Positions 51,117-59,289 of a DNA stretch of 64,000 bases are shown here, piece by piece. Within the stretch, counting starts at the first letter, position 1, and each line of letters opens with the position of its first letter. Under the pieces are notes generated by a model. The model was given only the letters and a program-made list of their open reading frames with translations, did no database searches and was not told the origin of the DNA. The position numbers were made by a program, and so were the translations under genes. This DNA comes from UBA5177 sp002413265 (GTDB taxonomy: Bacteria > Chloroflexota > UBA5177): positions 1-64,000 of the forward strand of contig DAIORV010000006.1 of NCBI GenBank assembly GCA_036752825.1, read 5' to 3'.

Positions 51117-53021
51117 TCAGACGTCCAGGTTCTTTACATCCTTGGCGTGCGTTTCAATGAACTTTTTGCGAGGCGCCACGTTGTTACCCATGAGGACGTC
51201 GAAGATTTCGCTGGAGCGGACGGCGTCATCCACATCCACCCTGAGCAAGACACGATTCTGGGGATCCATCGTCGTCTCCCACAGCTGCTCCGCATTCATC
51301 TCGCCCAGCCCCTTGTAGCGCTGGACAGACGGATTCTTGGCCTTCGACTTCTTGATGAGATCGTCGCGCTGCTTTTCGGTGTAGGCATACTGCTTGTCGC
51401 GTCCTGACTGCACCCGATACAGGGGAGGCTGCGCGATGTAGAGGCAGCCCTCGTCCACGATCTCTCGCAGGTGTCGGAAGAAGAAAGTCAGCAGCAAGGT
51501 TCGGATGTGCGCGCCGTCGACGTCGGCATCGGTCATGATGATGATCCGCCGGTAACGCAGCTTATCGATCGCAAAGCGATCTCCAATGCTGGTTCCGAGT
51601 GCCGTGATCATGAACTTGATCTGGTCGTAGGACAAGATCTTATCGAGACGTGCCTTCTCGACGTTGAGGATCTTCCCTCGTAACGGCAGAATCGCCTGAA
51701 ACACGCGGTCTCGGCCCTGCTTTGCGGTTCCACCGGCGCTATCACCCTCCACCAGGTAGAGCTCGCACTTTTCGGGATCACGTTCCTGGCAGTCGGCCAG
51801 CTTTCCCGGCAGGGTCATGCCGTCGAGCGCGCTCTTGCGCTGCACAAGATCGCGAGCCTTCCGAGCGGCCTCCCGAGCGCGCGCAGCAGTGATGCACTTG
51901 TCGATGATGCGGCGAGCGTCGCTCGGGTTCTCATCCAGAAAAGCGGCCAGCTGATCGTTAACGGTCGTCTCTGTCTGAGACTTGATCTCCGGGTTGCTCA
52001 GCTTGACCTTTGTCTGGGCCTCGAACTGTGGCTCTTGAAGCTTGACGCTGATGATGGCCGTCAATCCCTCACGCACGTCGTCGGCGGTCAGATTCGGATC
52101 CTGCTCTTTCAGCATTCCGGCTTTGCGAGCGTAGGCATTGAGCGTTCGCGTCAACGCCCCGCGGAAACCGGACAGATGCGTCCCGCCATCGGTGGTGTTG
52201 ATGGCATTGGCAAAGCAGAACACCGTCTCGTTGTAGTCATCGGTGTACTGCAGAGCCACCTCGATAGTCGACTCTTCGAAATCGCGTGCCAGGTAGATAG
52301 GTTTTGGGAAGATGGCCGTCTTGTTCTTGTTGAGATGCCGTACGAAGGAGGAGATGCCCCCTTCGAAGTAAAAGGTGCACTCGCGCCCGGTGGACTCCTC
52401 CGACAGCTGAATGCGCAAGCCGCGATTCAGGTACGCCATCTCGCGAAACCGCTGCATCACCAAGTCGTAATCAAAGGTCGTGTCGGGGAAGATGTCCGGA
52501 TCTGGTTCGAAGATCGTCTTCGTTCCGGTGCCCTGCGCGGGCCCTATCGACTTCACCTCGGTGGTTGGGATGCCCTTGGCGTATTCCTGCACCCAGCGTT
52601 TCTTATTGCGCTTTACCTCCACCCTGATCCAGGACGAAAGCGCGCAGACCACCGAGACGCCAACGCCGTGCAGGCCGCCGGAAACCTTATAGCCACGCTG
52701 CTCGAACTTTCCTCCGGCGTGAAGGCGAGTCATGACGACTTCAAGGGTCGAGCGACCTACTTTTGGATGTTTCTCGACCGGAATGCCGCGGCCGTTGTCC
52801 TCAACCGATACTTTGTTATCGGCATGCAGGACAACTTTGATGGTGTCGCAGGCCCCGGCCAAGGCTTCGTCGACACTGTTATCGACGACCTCGTGGACAA
52901 GCTGCTGGAGCCCCTTTTGGTCTGTCCCTCCGATGTACATGCCGGGCCGGCGGCGGACACCTTCGAGCCCTTCGAGGACTTGAATATCTGCGGCCCCATA
53001 GGACAGTATGCGTTGCTGCAT
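51117..53021 (-). CDS. gyrB: DNA gyrase subunit B
   Basis: 634 residues, the normal length for the short GyrB form. GHKL ATPase: LEGVRRRPGMYIGGTDQKG, EVVDNSVDEALAG, VEDNGRGIPVEKHPKVG and the lid GGLHGVGVSVVCALS. Transducer domain: TDGGTHLSGFRGALTRTLN. Toprim domain: LYLVEGDSAGGTAKQGRDR and IIMTDADVDGAHIRTLLLTF. The C-terminal QRYKGLGEMNAEQLWETTMD block is intact. With GyrA it introduces negative supercoils. gyrA is not adjacent. A highly structured leader precedes it. Confidence 0.97.
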   Translation of the reverse strand: MQQRILSYGAADIQVLEGLEGVRRRPGMYIGGTDQKGLQQLVHEVVDNSVDEALAGACDTIKVVLHADNKVSVEDNGRGIPVEKHPKVGRSTLEVVMTRLHAGGKFEQRGYKVSGGLHGVGVSVVCALSSWIRVEVKRNKKRWVQEYAKGIPTTEVKSIGPAQGTGTKTIFEPDPDIFPDTTFDYDLVMQRFREMAYLNRGLRIQLSEESTGRECTFYFEGGISSFVRHLNKNKTAIFPKPIYLARDFEESTIEVALQYTDDYNETVFCFANAINTTDGGTHLSGFRGALTRTLNAYARKAGMLKEQDPNLTADDVREGLTAIISVKLQEPQFEAQTKVKLSNPEIKSQTETTVNDQLAAFLDENPSDARRIIDKCITAARAREAARKARDLVQRKSALDGMTLPGKLADCQERDPEKCELYLVEGDSAGGTAKQGRDRVFQAILPLRGKILNVEKARLDKILSYDQIKFMITALGTSIGDRFAIDKLRYRRIIIMTDADVDGAHIRTLLLTFFFRHLREIVDEGCLYIAQPPLYRVQSGRDKQYAYTEKQRDDLIKKSKAKNPSVQRYKGLGEMNAEQLWETTMDPQNRVLLRVDVDDAVRSSEIFDVLMGNNVAPRKKFIETHAKDVKNLDV

Positions 53022-53089
53022 GCGTACCCTTCCCCCTGTTTCCGGAGGGCGGATCAGGGATGGATTGTGTAGACGAGATTCAGAAAATT

Positions 53090-53163
53090 TGTCGATGGGC
53101 GGAGCCGCTGCAAGCGGCGCTCGGCCAGGTGCTCAGGAGCACCTACCGAGCGTGCCATCGACA
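53090..53163 (-). ncRNA. Structured gyrB leader (three-way junction)
   Basis: Between the gyrB promoter and start codon the sequence forms nested perfect inverted repeats. Outer helix: TGTCGATGG (53090-53098) with CCATCGACA (53155-53163), 9 bp. Side hairpin: GCCGC-TGCAA-GCGGC (53104-53118). Main arm: CGCTCGG (53118-53124) with CCGAGCG (53146-53152), continued by AGGTGCTC-AG-GAGCACCT (53127-53144). The predicted transcript begins at the first base of the outer helix, and AAATTTTCT follows it, so it could be an attenuator, a stability element or a protein-binding leader. It matches no family I recognise. Confidence 0.6.
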
Positions 53164-53170
53164 GTGTCTG

Positions 53171-53176
53171 ATTCTA
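53171..53176 (-). promoter_or_regulatory. gyrB -10 box
   Basis: On the minus strand TAGAAT, with TGG directly before it (TGGTAGAAT, an extended -10 pattern), which may replace a weak -35 box. The predicted start point, 53164-53165, is right at the leader structure. Confidence 0.5.
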
Positions 53177-53307
53177 CCACAAATCGGCGTCAGTTCGCCA
53201 TATTTCGACATGTTGACATTTCTCTAATTCTGCGCCCTACGGCGAGTTTACCTGAGCTTCCAAAACGCGCTAGGCTGGACCAGGATTCGCGCCCAAGGAG
53301 GCTCGTT

Positions 53308-53481
53308 ATGCGCTTCTTGCTGAAGCTGCTCGCCTTGATAATCTTCGGACCACTGATCCTGGGCCTGCTGCTGGTTCTGGCCATCGTTGCAGCGGTCGGA
53401 CTTCCCCTGCTCTACGAGGAGCTGATGGCGAAATTATCGGCTCCGCCGGGCCCGGAGACTCCCACCAGCGTGGAGCCGTAG
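53308..53481 (+). CDS. Small single-pass membrane protein
   Basis: 57 residues from the ATG at 53308, with AAGGAG 7 bases upstream. Residues 3-33 are a long hydrophobic helix (LLALIIFGPLILGLLLVLAI), and the tail is polar and Pro-rich (SAPPGPETPTSVEP). TTGACA at 53213-53218 may be its -35 box. No family recognised. It lies between divergent gyrB and the tRNA-Pro gene. Confidence 0.6.
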   Translation: MRFLLKLLALIIFGPLILGLLLVLAIVAAVGLPLLYEELMAKLSAPPGPETPTSVEP

Positions 53482-53487
53482 CGGGAC

Positions 53488-53564
53488 TGGTCGGGGTGCC
53501 CGGATTCGAACCGAGGACCTCCTGCTCCCAAAGCAGGCGCGCTACCAAGCTGCGCCACACCCCG
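53488..53564 (-). tRNA. tRNA-Pro (anticodon TGG), CCA encoded
   Basis: Full cloverleaf on the minus strand: acceptor CGGGGTG / CACCCCG, D-arm GCGCAGCTTGGTAGCGC, anticodon arm CCTGC-TTTGGGA-GCAGG (anticodon TGG), and T-arm with GGTTCGAATCC. The discriminator A is followed by an encoded CCA. Confidence 0.96.
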
Positions 53565-53650
53565 CGTCCTTCCAGGGCAGGGAATGCCGGTGCCTGGAAG
53601 GGCTTATTCTATGCAGTCGTCGCGCAGCCGGTCAACGAATATTGGCGAGC

Positions 53651-55078
53651 TCAGGCGTGCGGAAAGAGACGTCGATACATGTCGCTCTGCAGAACTTCGT
53701 CGGGATCATACGCCCTCTTGAGCGCGACAAACCGATCCACTGACTCCGCTCCGAAGGCTTGAGCGGCCGTCTGATCGCTACCCACCAGACCGGACGCCGG
53801 CAAGACGCGCCCTCCGGCCGGCACGACCACCTCGTCCGTAAGTCGGTCCAAAGTGCGAGCGAGCGTCTTCTGGTTTGCCGCTGTGATGGGAAAGTGCAAC
53901 GAGAGCGAATATCCGTCCATTGAACGGCTGAGCAACGACTTCGAAGCTCTATGCCGGCCGATGATCGTCAGACACGGAAATAGTCCCTGCGCGTGAGTAC
54001 GCTTTAGCAGGGCATGAAACACGGGTCGAGCCATGGTTTCGGGTAGGAAGGGCTGATAGTCGATCACGCCGCCCGGCCTAAATGCCCGTTGCCACCCCGG
54101 CGCCTGGTCCTGGGCAAACAGGAATCTGGCGAGAGGCGTTAGCCTTTCACCGCCCGGAAAATAACCCACCGCTCGGTACCCGGCTTCGTTCAGGAACCTG
54201 GCGCCGGGACGAGTCAGCAGGCGCAGCACTCGCCAGAGCTGCGATCTCGGCAGGACACCCTCGACGAGGCTCGACAGTTCCTGGAAATCGGTTCTCAGCG
54301 TTTGCACGGGGTTCTGGTCGTCGTCGACGTGCGTCGCGATATGGACCACGCCGCGGCCTAATGCCGGACCTGTAGCGCATCCATCTATCCAGCCCCTCAC
54401 ATAATCTGCCCGCCCGGTCCACGCCTCGAACATGGCAAAGGTATCGCTGAGGTTTCGCGACCGCAGCGTCCGAACTCGAAGCAATCCAGACGAAACTGGC
54501 TTCATCTGCAGCCGCAAGCGAACGACTACTCCGATCAGTCCAAAGCCTCCGAGGGCGGCCCTGAAGAGCTCCTCGTTCTCAACCGGCGAGCATGGCAGGC
54601 AGCTCCCGTCCGGCAACAGTAGATCAATGCCTTCGATATGATCGGCGATGGAGCCTGCCTTCCAGTGGTTCTTGCCATGCGCGTCCAACGCCACGGAGCC
54701 CCCCAGGGTCTTGTGCATCGATTCTGGGACAACCGGTGGCCACCAGCCATCCTCGATGACGTGCCGCCACAGCTGCCTGACGGTCACACCCGGCTCGACC
54801 TCGACCCTGCCGGAAGATGGGTCCCAGAAAAGGACTCCGTCCATCCTGGACAACTCAACTGAAACGTTCTCGGCATTGAGAGCGGCATCGGCCAGACCCA
54901 GTCCCGTCCCCCGCACACTTACGGATCGTCCCGAGCTGCGCGCCGTCTCCATCACCTCTCGTATTCCGGTAACCGTGGCCGGGCGATAGACGTAGGACAT
55001 GGAGCGCGACCCAAGACCCGGAGATTCCAGGGCTCGAAGTCGATGTATGGACAGAGCCTTGAATTCTTCAGCGACCAC
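53651..55078 (-). CDS. FAD-dependent oxidase, DprE1-like
   Basis: 475 residues from a GTG at 55078. FAD-binding (VAO/PCMH) domain: GRSVSVRGTGLGLADAALN, DGVLFWDPSSGRVEVEPGVT, LGGSVALDAHGKNHWKAGSI and LFRAALGGFGLIGVVVRLRL. The HGKNH-x-x-AGS block is the mark of decaprenylphosphoryl-ribose 2'-oxidase (DprE1) and close relatives. The C-terminal substrate domain ends YDPDEVLQSDMYRRLFP. Its upstream neighbour is a DprE2-like reductase with a 6-base gap, as in mycobacteria, where the pair epimerises polyprenyl-phospho-ribose to arabinose. The substrate here is inferred from this pairing only. Confidence 0.82.
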   Translation of the reverse strand: MVAEEFKALSIHRLRALESPGLGSRSMSYVYRPATVTGIREVMETARSSGRSVSVRGTGLGLADAALNAENVSVELSRMDGVLFWDPSSGRVEVEPGVTVRQLWRHVIEDGWWPPVVPESMHKTLGGSVALDAHGKNHWKAGSIADHIEGIDLLLPDGSCLPCSPVENEELFRAALGGFGLIGVVVRLRLQMKPVSSGLLRVRTLRSRNLSDTFAMFEAWTGRADYVRGWIDGCATGPALGRGVVHIATHVDDDQNPVQTLRTDFQELSSLVEGVLPRSQLWRVLRLLTRPGARFLNEAGYRAVGYFPGGERLTPLARFLFAQDQAPGWQRAFRPGGVIDYQPFLPETMARPVFHALLKRTHAQGLFPCLTIIGRHRASKSLLSRSMDGYSLSLHFPITAANQKTLARTLDRLTDEVVVPAGGRVLPASGLVGSDQTAAQAFGAESVDRFVALKRAYDPDEVLQSDMYRRLFPHA

Positions 55079-55084
55079 GTGTCG

Positions 55085-55837
55085 TCACACGTTGAGCCGC
55101 TGAAAGATAGGCGCCGGGATCGAGCGGATGGCAAACATGACCCATCGCCACCAGCTCGGGACGTACACCACGCGCCTGCCGGCTCCCGCCGCGTCAAGAA
55201 TTTGTTGTGCGGCCGCCTCGGGCTGCGCAATCGGTACGAAGGGAGGTGTCGGAAATTGGGCAAGAAGAGGCGTGGCCACAAATCCTGGCTTGACGGTCGT
55301 CACCGTCACGCCCTGATGGGCCAAGCGATTGTGGAGCGCTTCGAGATAGGTGGTGAGAGCTGCCTTGGTCGCTGCATAGACGGGGCTGCCGCGTCGCCCG
55401 CGATCGCCCGCGATCGAGGAGATACCGATGATAGTTCCGGTGCGCTCTCGAGAAAAGCGCGCTGCCGCCTCGTTGAGCCAGGCGACCGCGCCCGAAAAAT
55501 TCGTGGCTACCGTGTCCAGATCCTCGTCCGTCGGGTATTCGTTGGCGCCGACCACCGGTTGAATACCGGACGCGTACACAATGAGATCGAGGCCCTCCAT
55601 AACCGTCACGATCTTTTGAAATAGGTCCGGCACGTCGTCCGTTCTACGCACATCTGACGGGTAGCTCCACGCCTGAGTATGGCCGTCTCTCGCGTTGATG
55701 GAGTCGCAGACTTCGGAGAGGGTTTCGGAGCGACGGGCTACCAGTGACACGGCCACACCCTCAGCGGCGAGGCGCTCCGCAATGCTGCGTCCGATGCCGG
55801 AGGAAGCTCCCACCACGATCGCCCGTTTCCAGCGCAT
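55085..55837 (-). CDS. Short-chain dehydrogenase, DprE2-like
   Basis: 250 residues from the ATG at 55837, with GGAGG 7 bases upstream; a TTG at 55843 is too close to it. SDR motifs: AIVVGASSGIGRSIAERLA (cofactor loop), VYASGIQP, catalytic GTIIGISSIAGDRGRRGSPV (Ser) and VYAATKAALTTYLEAL (YxxxK). GDRGRRGSPVYAATK resembles DprE2, which reduces the keto intermediate made by DprE1. A C-terminal hydrophobic segment (WWRWVMFAIRSIPAPIF) suggests membrane contact. Confidence 0.82.
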   Translation of the reverse strand: MRWKRAIVVGASSGIGRSIAERLAAEGVAVSLVARRSETLSEVCDSINARDGHTQAWSYPSDVRRTDDVPDLFQKIVTVMEGLDLIVYASGIQPVVGANEYPTDEDLDTVATNFSGAVAWLNEAAARFSRERTGTIIGISSIAGDRGRRGSPVYAATKAALTTYLEALHNRLAHQGVTVTTVKPGFVATPLLAQFPTPPFVPIAQPEAAAQQILDAAGAGRRVVYVPSWWRWVMFAIRSIPAPIFQRLNV

Positions 55838-55945
55838 TCGCAATCCTCCGGCCGCTACACGGCGATTAGTGCTTCAGTGTACGGTTCGATTCTCGGCGTT
55901 CCAGATGCGGGACTTCGAACCCAAGACGCGCCTACGGTCGCTCTC

Positions 55946-55964
55946 GTCCGGTTTGGAACCGAAC
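55946..55964. terminator. Hairpin downstream of the maltodextrin transporter operon
   Basis: GTCCGGTT-TGG-AACCGAAC, an 8-bp stem 29 bases beyond the stop of the second permease gene. It lacks a T-tract, so its role as a terminator is tentative. Confidence 0.35.
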
Positions 55965-55992
55965 GCCGCGGCAGGACGCAGGTCCGCTCTAT

Positions 55993-56949
55993 CTAGCCCT
56001 TAACCGCTCCGGATGCCAGCCCGGAGACGAGCCAACGCTGTGCCACCAGGAAGAGCACCGCGATCGGTATGGTCGCGATAACAGCACCCGCGGCAAAGTC
56101 ATTCCAGTTTTGACCAAACTGCGCGTTCAGGAACCCGTAGAGGCCCACCGCAACCGTGTACTTGCCGCTGTCCGTTATCAGGTAATTGGTGAGGATGTAG
56201 TCGTTGTAGATCCCGATTGTCTGGAAAATGAATATCACCGCCATCATGGGCCGCGTGAGGGGTAGGATGACCTTCCAGAATGCCTGGAACTGAGTGGCCC
56301 CGTCGACGTACGCGGCTTCCTCGAGATCCCTTGGAAGACCATCAATGTACCCTTTGAACAGCCAGGCGTTGAACGGAATGCCGCCTCCCAGGAACACGAC
56401 GATCAGGCCGCTCAGAGAGTCGAGGAGGTGGACGTAGTTCAGCAGGTAATACAGGGCCACGAACGACATCTGCGCTGGAAACATCTGGATCAGCAGGAGC
56501 GACATCAAGCCATACTTCCTGCCAAAGAAACGGAACCTGCTGAAGGCATACGCCATCCCGGTTACCAACAAAACCGAAAGGCCCGATGTCACGAGGCAGA
56601 CGATGGCGCTGTTCTTCAGCCACGTTCCGATCGGCGTCTTACTGGGGTCGAACACGTTTTGGTAGTGCTCGAGCGAAACCGTCTGCGGGATAACGGAGGT
56701 GACGAAGAAGGTCTGCCCCGGAGTGACCGAGGCGTCGATCACCATCACCAGTGGAAACAAGATGACGAGGGCGAAGGCGATGATAATGACCCTACTGATC
56801 CACAGGAAGACGCGCTCGTCCCTGCGCAGCCGTTTCTTCGAGCGAACTCGCGAGAGGTCTATTCCGGTCGCTTGCAGTCCTCCGAAGGCACCGGTGACCG
56901 GGCCCGACATGGCACCGGTTTCTTGTTGCGGCGTTTGCTTCTCGATCAT
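55993..56949 (-). CDS. Sugar ABC transporter permease, MalG-type
   Basis: 318 residues. A cytoplasmic N-terminal tail (MIEKQTPQQETGAMSG ... RSKKRLRRDERVF) precedes six hydrophobic helices. The EAA loop that docks to the ATPase reads LEEAAYVDGATQFQAFWKVI. The C-terminus ends AQRWLVSGLASGAVKG, as in MalG. It forms the membrane channel with the MalF-type protein, whose stop it overlaps by one base. No ATPase gene is in the operon, so a shared MsmK/MalK-type ATPase elsewhere is expected. Confidence 0.93.
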   Translation of the reverse strand: MIEKQTPQQETGAMSGPVTGAFGGLQATGIDLSRVRSKKRLRRDERVFLWISRVIIIAFALVILFPLVMVIDASVTPGQTFFVTSVIPQTVSLEHYQNVFDPSKTPIGTWLKNSAIVCLVTSGLSVLLVTGMAYAFSRFRFFGRKYGLMSLLLIQMFPAQMSFVALYYLLNYVHLLDSLSGLIVVFLGGGIPFNAWLFKGYIDGLPRDLEEAAYVDGATQFQAFWKVILPLTRPMMAVIFIFQTIGIYNDYILTNYLITDSGKYTVAVGLYGFLNAQFGQNWNDFAAGAVIATIPIAVLFLVAQRWLVSGLASGAVKG

Positions 56950-57896
56950 CAGTCCACCGCCTCAAAGGCCCGACTGTATTTCATGTTGATCAGGCTGAAC
57001 CCTGCCACAAAGAAGAAGATGACGACGGCGTAGGCTGAGGCCAGACCGAACAGGCTCAGGTTGATGGCGAGCTTATAGGTGTACGTGGGCAGGATATCTG
57101 TGGCTCCGGACACCTTGCCGAGCGAAAACGGGCCCCCACCGGTAAGCACGTAGACCGCGCCGAAGTTATTGAGGTTGAAAGCGAACGTGCTGATGACTAG
57201 TGGCAATGTGGCCGAACGCAGCAACGGAAACGTGATCCGCCAGAAGCGGGTGAAGATCCCGGCGCCGTCGACCAAAGCCGCCTCCATGAGGTCGGTCGGG
57301 ATGCTCTGGAGAGCGCCGAGGTTCGCGGTCATCATGAACGGATAGCCAAACCACAGGTTGACCATGATGACGGTAAAGCGCGCCCAGTTTGGGTCCGTGA
57401 GCCACGGAATCGCACTGATGTGAAGCTGATTCAGCAGCGTATTCACTGGCCCAAAATTGACGTTGAGCAGGCCGCTCCAAGCCGTCGTCATGATGGTGCC
57501 GGGCACGGCCCACGGCAAGATCAGGATGGTGCGATAGAAATTCCGTTCCGGCATGTTCGGATTGTTGAGGAGGAAGGCAAGGAACAGGCCCACAAAGAAG
57601 TTGATCGTGGTGGCGATAGCGGCAAATGCGACGGTCCATATGAGCACGCCAAGGAGCTCGCCACGTAAGTCCGACAAGATCGTGCGGAAGTTGCGTAGGC
57701 CCACGAAGTGGAAGCCCTCGACTAAGGCGTTGTGGCTCTGATCCCAGTTGGTAAACGCGACAAAAATCGTGAAGCAGATTGGAACGAAGCTGGCGAACAC
57801 CATCGCCACCAAAGCTGGTGTGATGTATCCGTAGGCATAAAGGGACTCGCTAAAGCCCTTACGCCGGCTTCCCGAAGCCTTCGCTGCTACCGCCAT
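56949..57896 (-). CDS. Sugar ABC transporter permease, MalF-type
   Basis: 315 residues from the ATG at 57896, which is 9 bases after GAGGAG; ATGs at 57905 and 57938 are less well spaced. It has six hydrophobic helices and lacks the large periplasmic P2 loop of E. coli MalF. The EAA loop is LMEAALVDGAGIFTRFWRIT. The gene order binding protein - MalF - MalG is standard for CUT1 maltodextrin systems. Confidence 0.92.
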   Translation of the reverse strand: MAVAAKASGSRRKGFSESLYAYGYITPALVAMVFASFVPICFTIFVAFTNWDQSHNALVEGFHFVGLRNFRTILSDLRGELLGVLIWTVAFAAIATTINFFVGLFLAFLLNNPNMPERNFYRTILILPWAVPGTIMTTAWSGLLNVNFGPVNTLLNQLHISAIPWLTDPNWARFTVIMVNLWFGYPFMMTANLGALQSIPTDLMEAALVDGAGIFTRFWRITFPLLRSATLPLVISTFAFNLNNFGAVYVLTGGGPFSLGKVSGATDILPTYTYKLAINLSLFGLASAYAVVIFFFVAGFSLINMKYSRAFEAVD

Positions 57897-57921
57897 CAGC
57901 GCCATCTCCTCCTCAATGAAC

Positions 57922-57951
57922 AGCGCGGGCGGACCCATGCCCGCCCGCGCT
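57922..57951 (-). other. Intercistronic hairpin between binding-protein and permease genes
   Basis: AGCGCGGGCG and CGCCCGCGCT form a perfect 10-bp stem around a 10-base loop, 19 bases after the binding-protein stop and upstream of the permease ribosome-binding site. In E. coli the malE-malF gap also holds hairpins (REP) that protect the malE message from 3' decay; the same role is likely here. Confidence 0.6.
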
Positions 57952-57969
57952 CTGACTTACGGCGTGTGG

Positions 57970-59289
57970 TTAACCACCATGTGCCTTGGCAATGGCAGCC
58001 TTCACGTCCTTTTGCGACTGAGTTGCAGCGGCCTGGGGCGTGGCCTTGCCGAGTGCCACCTGCTGCCAGTCGGTTGCCGTCGGTGCCCAGACCTGCGCCA
58101 TCTCAGGGATACCGGGGATCGGCGCCGCCGATTGGGCGGCAGCTGCGAGCTGCCTGGCCAGAGGGTCACTCTGCACCGTCTTTGACTTGAAGGCGCTCTT
58201 GAGCACCGGAATTCGTCCTGCCGCCTTGAACAACGGGAGTTCCATGTTTTGGGAGATGTACTTCAGCAGAGCAAAGGACTCGTTCAGGTGCTTCGAGAAC
58301 CTGTTCACCGAGTAGACCTCGACCGTCGAGAATGGACGAAGCGGGTGTTTGCCATCGAAGGAGGGCAGCGGAGCAAAGCCAAAATTGATGTTCTTGGATC
58401 GGTAGTTGCCCTCGTTCCAGGGGCCACTCCACTCGACTGCCGCGTTGCCTGCCTCGAAGAGGCCGTCAGCCGTATTGGTGTCCATGGTGGGTGGCACGAG
58501 CTTGTACTTCCCGACGGTCGACAGGTTGGCGTAGAAGGTGATGGCCTTCACTGCGGCCGCAGAATTCAACCCGAGTTGATTGGCCTGGAAGCCCTTGCCG
58601 GCCTGGTACTTGAAGACATAGCCGCCATAACCGGACAGGAACGCGTAGTCGTAGTAGAAGTTGTTCATGTCCATCAGGAAGCCGTATTTCTTGTTGGCGG
58701 GGTCCGAGAGCTTCTGCAGCTTCGGCAGAAGGTTAGACCAACGCAGGTACTTGTCTCCCTTGGCCGGCTTGAACGCGCTCGCGGAAATCAGGCTCTTATT
58801 GTAAAACAACCCCGTGGTCACGATGGACCAGGGCATGGCGACGATATGGCCCGAGGCCGCCGAAGCCTGCACGGAACCCGGTGCGTACTTCTTCTGAGCG
58901 GCGGCGCTCCATGCCCACGAGGGAACCGTGGCAAGCACTTTTGAAGCTGCCAGCGGCGCTACCTGGTCATGATGCAGGCCGATGAGGTCGGGTCCGTTGC
59001 CGGCGGGCGCCGCAAGCTGGAACTTACCGTTCGCATTGCTGGCAGGCGAGTTAGCAGCATTGACCTTGATTCCGGTCGCCTTTGTGAAATTGGCAAGCAC
59101 CTTCACAAAGGCGTTGTATTCGGGATCGGTGTTGGCGAAGATGTTCCAGACGTTGAGGGTTATGCCCTTTTTGAGCTTTGGCGTGCCACTTCCGGCCGCC
59201 GAATGACTGGCGGCCGCTACCTGGCCGACTCCGAGGCCCAGGGACATCGTCACTGCTGCGACGATTAGGAAGTTGAATGTCTTTCTCAC
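57970..59289 (-). CDS. Maltodextrin-type sugar-binding protein
   Basis: 439 residues from a GTG at 59289 with AGGAG upstream; earlier in-frame starts lack a site. It has a signal peptide (FNFLIVAAVTMSLGLGVG). Mature-protein blocks typical of family 1 binding proteins: NVWNIFANTDPEYNAFVKVL, LIGLHHDQVAPLAASKVLAT, IVAMPWSIVTTGLFYNKSLI and NAAVEWSGPWNEGNYRSKNI. It has no lipobox Cys, so it would be released or held by other means. It delivers maltodextrin or a related sugar to the permeases; the flanking amylolytic genes support this. Confidence 0.9.
   Translation of the reverse strand: MRKTFNFLIVAAVTMSLGLGVGQVAAASHSAAGSGTPKLKKGITLNVWNIFANTDPEYNAFVKVLANFTKATGIKVNAANSPASNANGKFQLAAPAGNGPDLIGLHHDQVAPLAASKVLATVPSWAWSAAAQKKYAPGSVQASAASGHIVAMPWSIVTTGLFYNKSLISASAFKPAKGDKYLRWSNLLPKLQKLSDPANKKYGFLMDMNNFYYDYAFLSGYGGYVFKYQAGKGFQANQLGLNSAAAVKAITFYANLSTVGKYKLVPPTMDTNTADGLFEAGNAAVEWSGPWNEGNYRSKNINFGFAPLPSFDGKHPLRPFSTVEVYSVNRFSKHLNESFALLKYISQNMELPLFKAAGRIPVLKSAFKSKTVQSDPLARQLAAAAQSAAPIPGIPEMAQVWAPTATDWQQVALGKATPQAAATQSQKDVKAAIAKAHGG

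Noticed and set aside
52035..53072. 345-residue open frame antisense to gyrB
   Set aside because: It lies in the shadow of a fully conserved gyrB gene, and its product has no recognisable domain.
55890..55985. tRNA-Trp-like segment on the minus strand (CCA in a 7-base loop with a 5-bp stem, and GGTTCGAAG nearby)
   Set aside because: The D-arm would fall in the end of the permease gene, the T-arm does not pair or abut the acceptor-like GGCGTTC/GAACGCC, and the loop is better explained as an 8-bp hairpin at 55946-55964.
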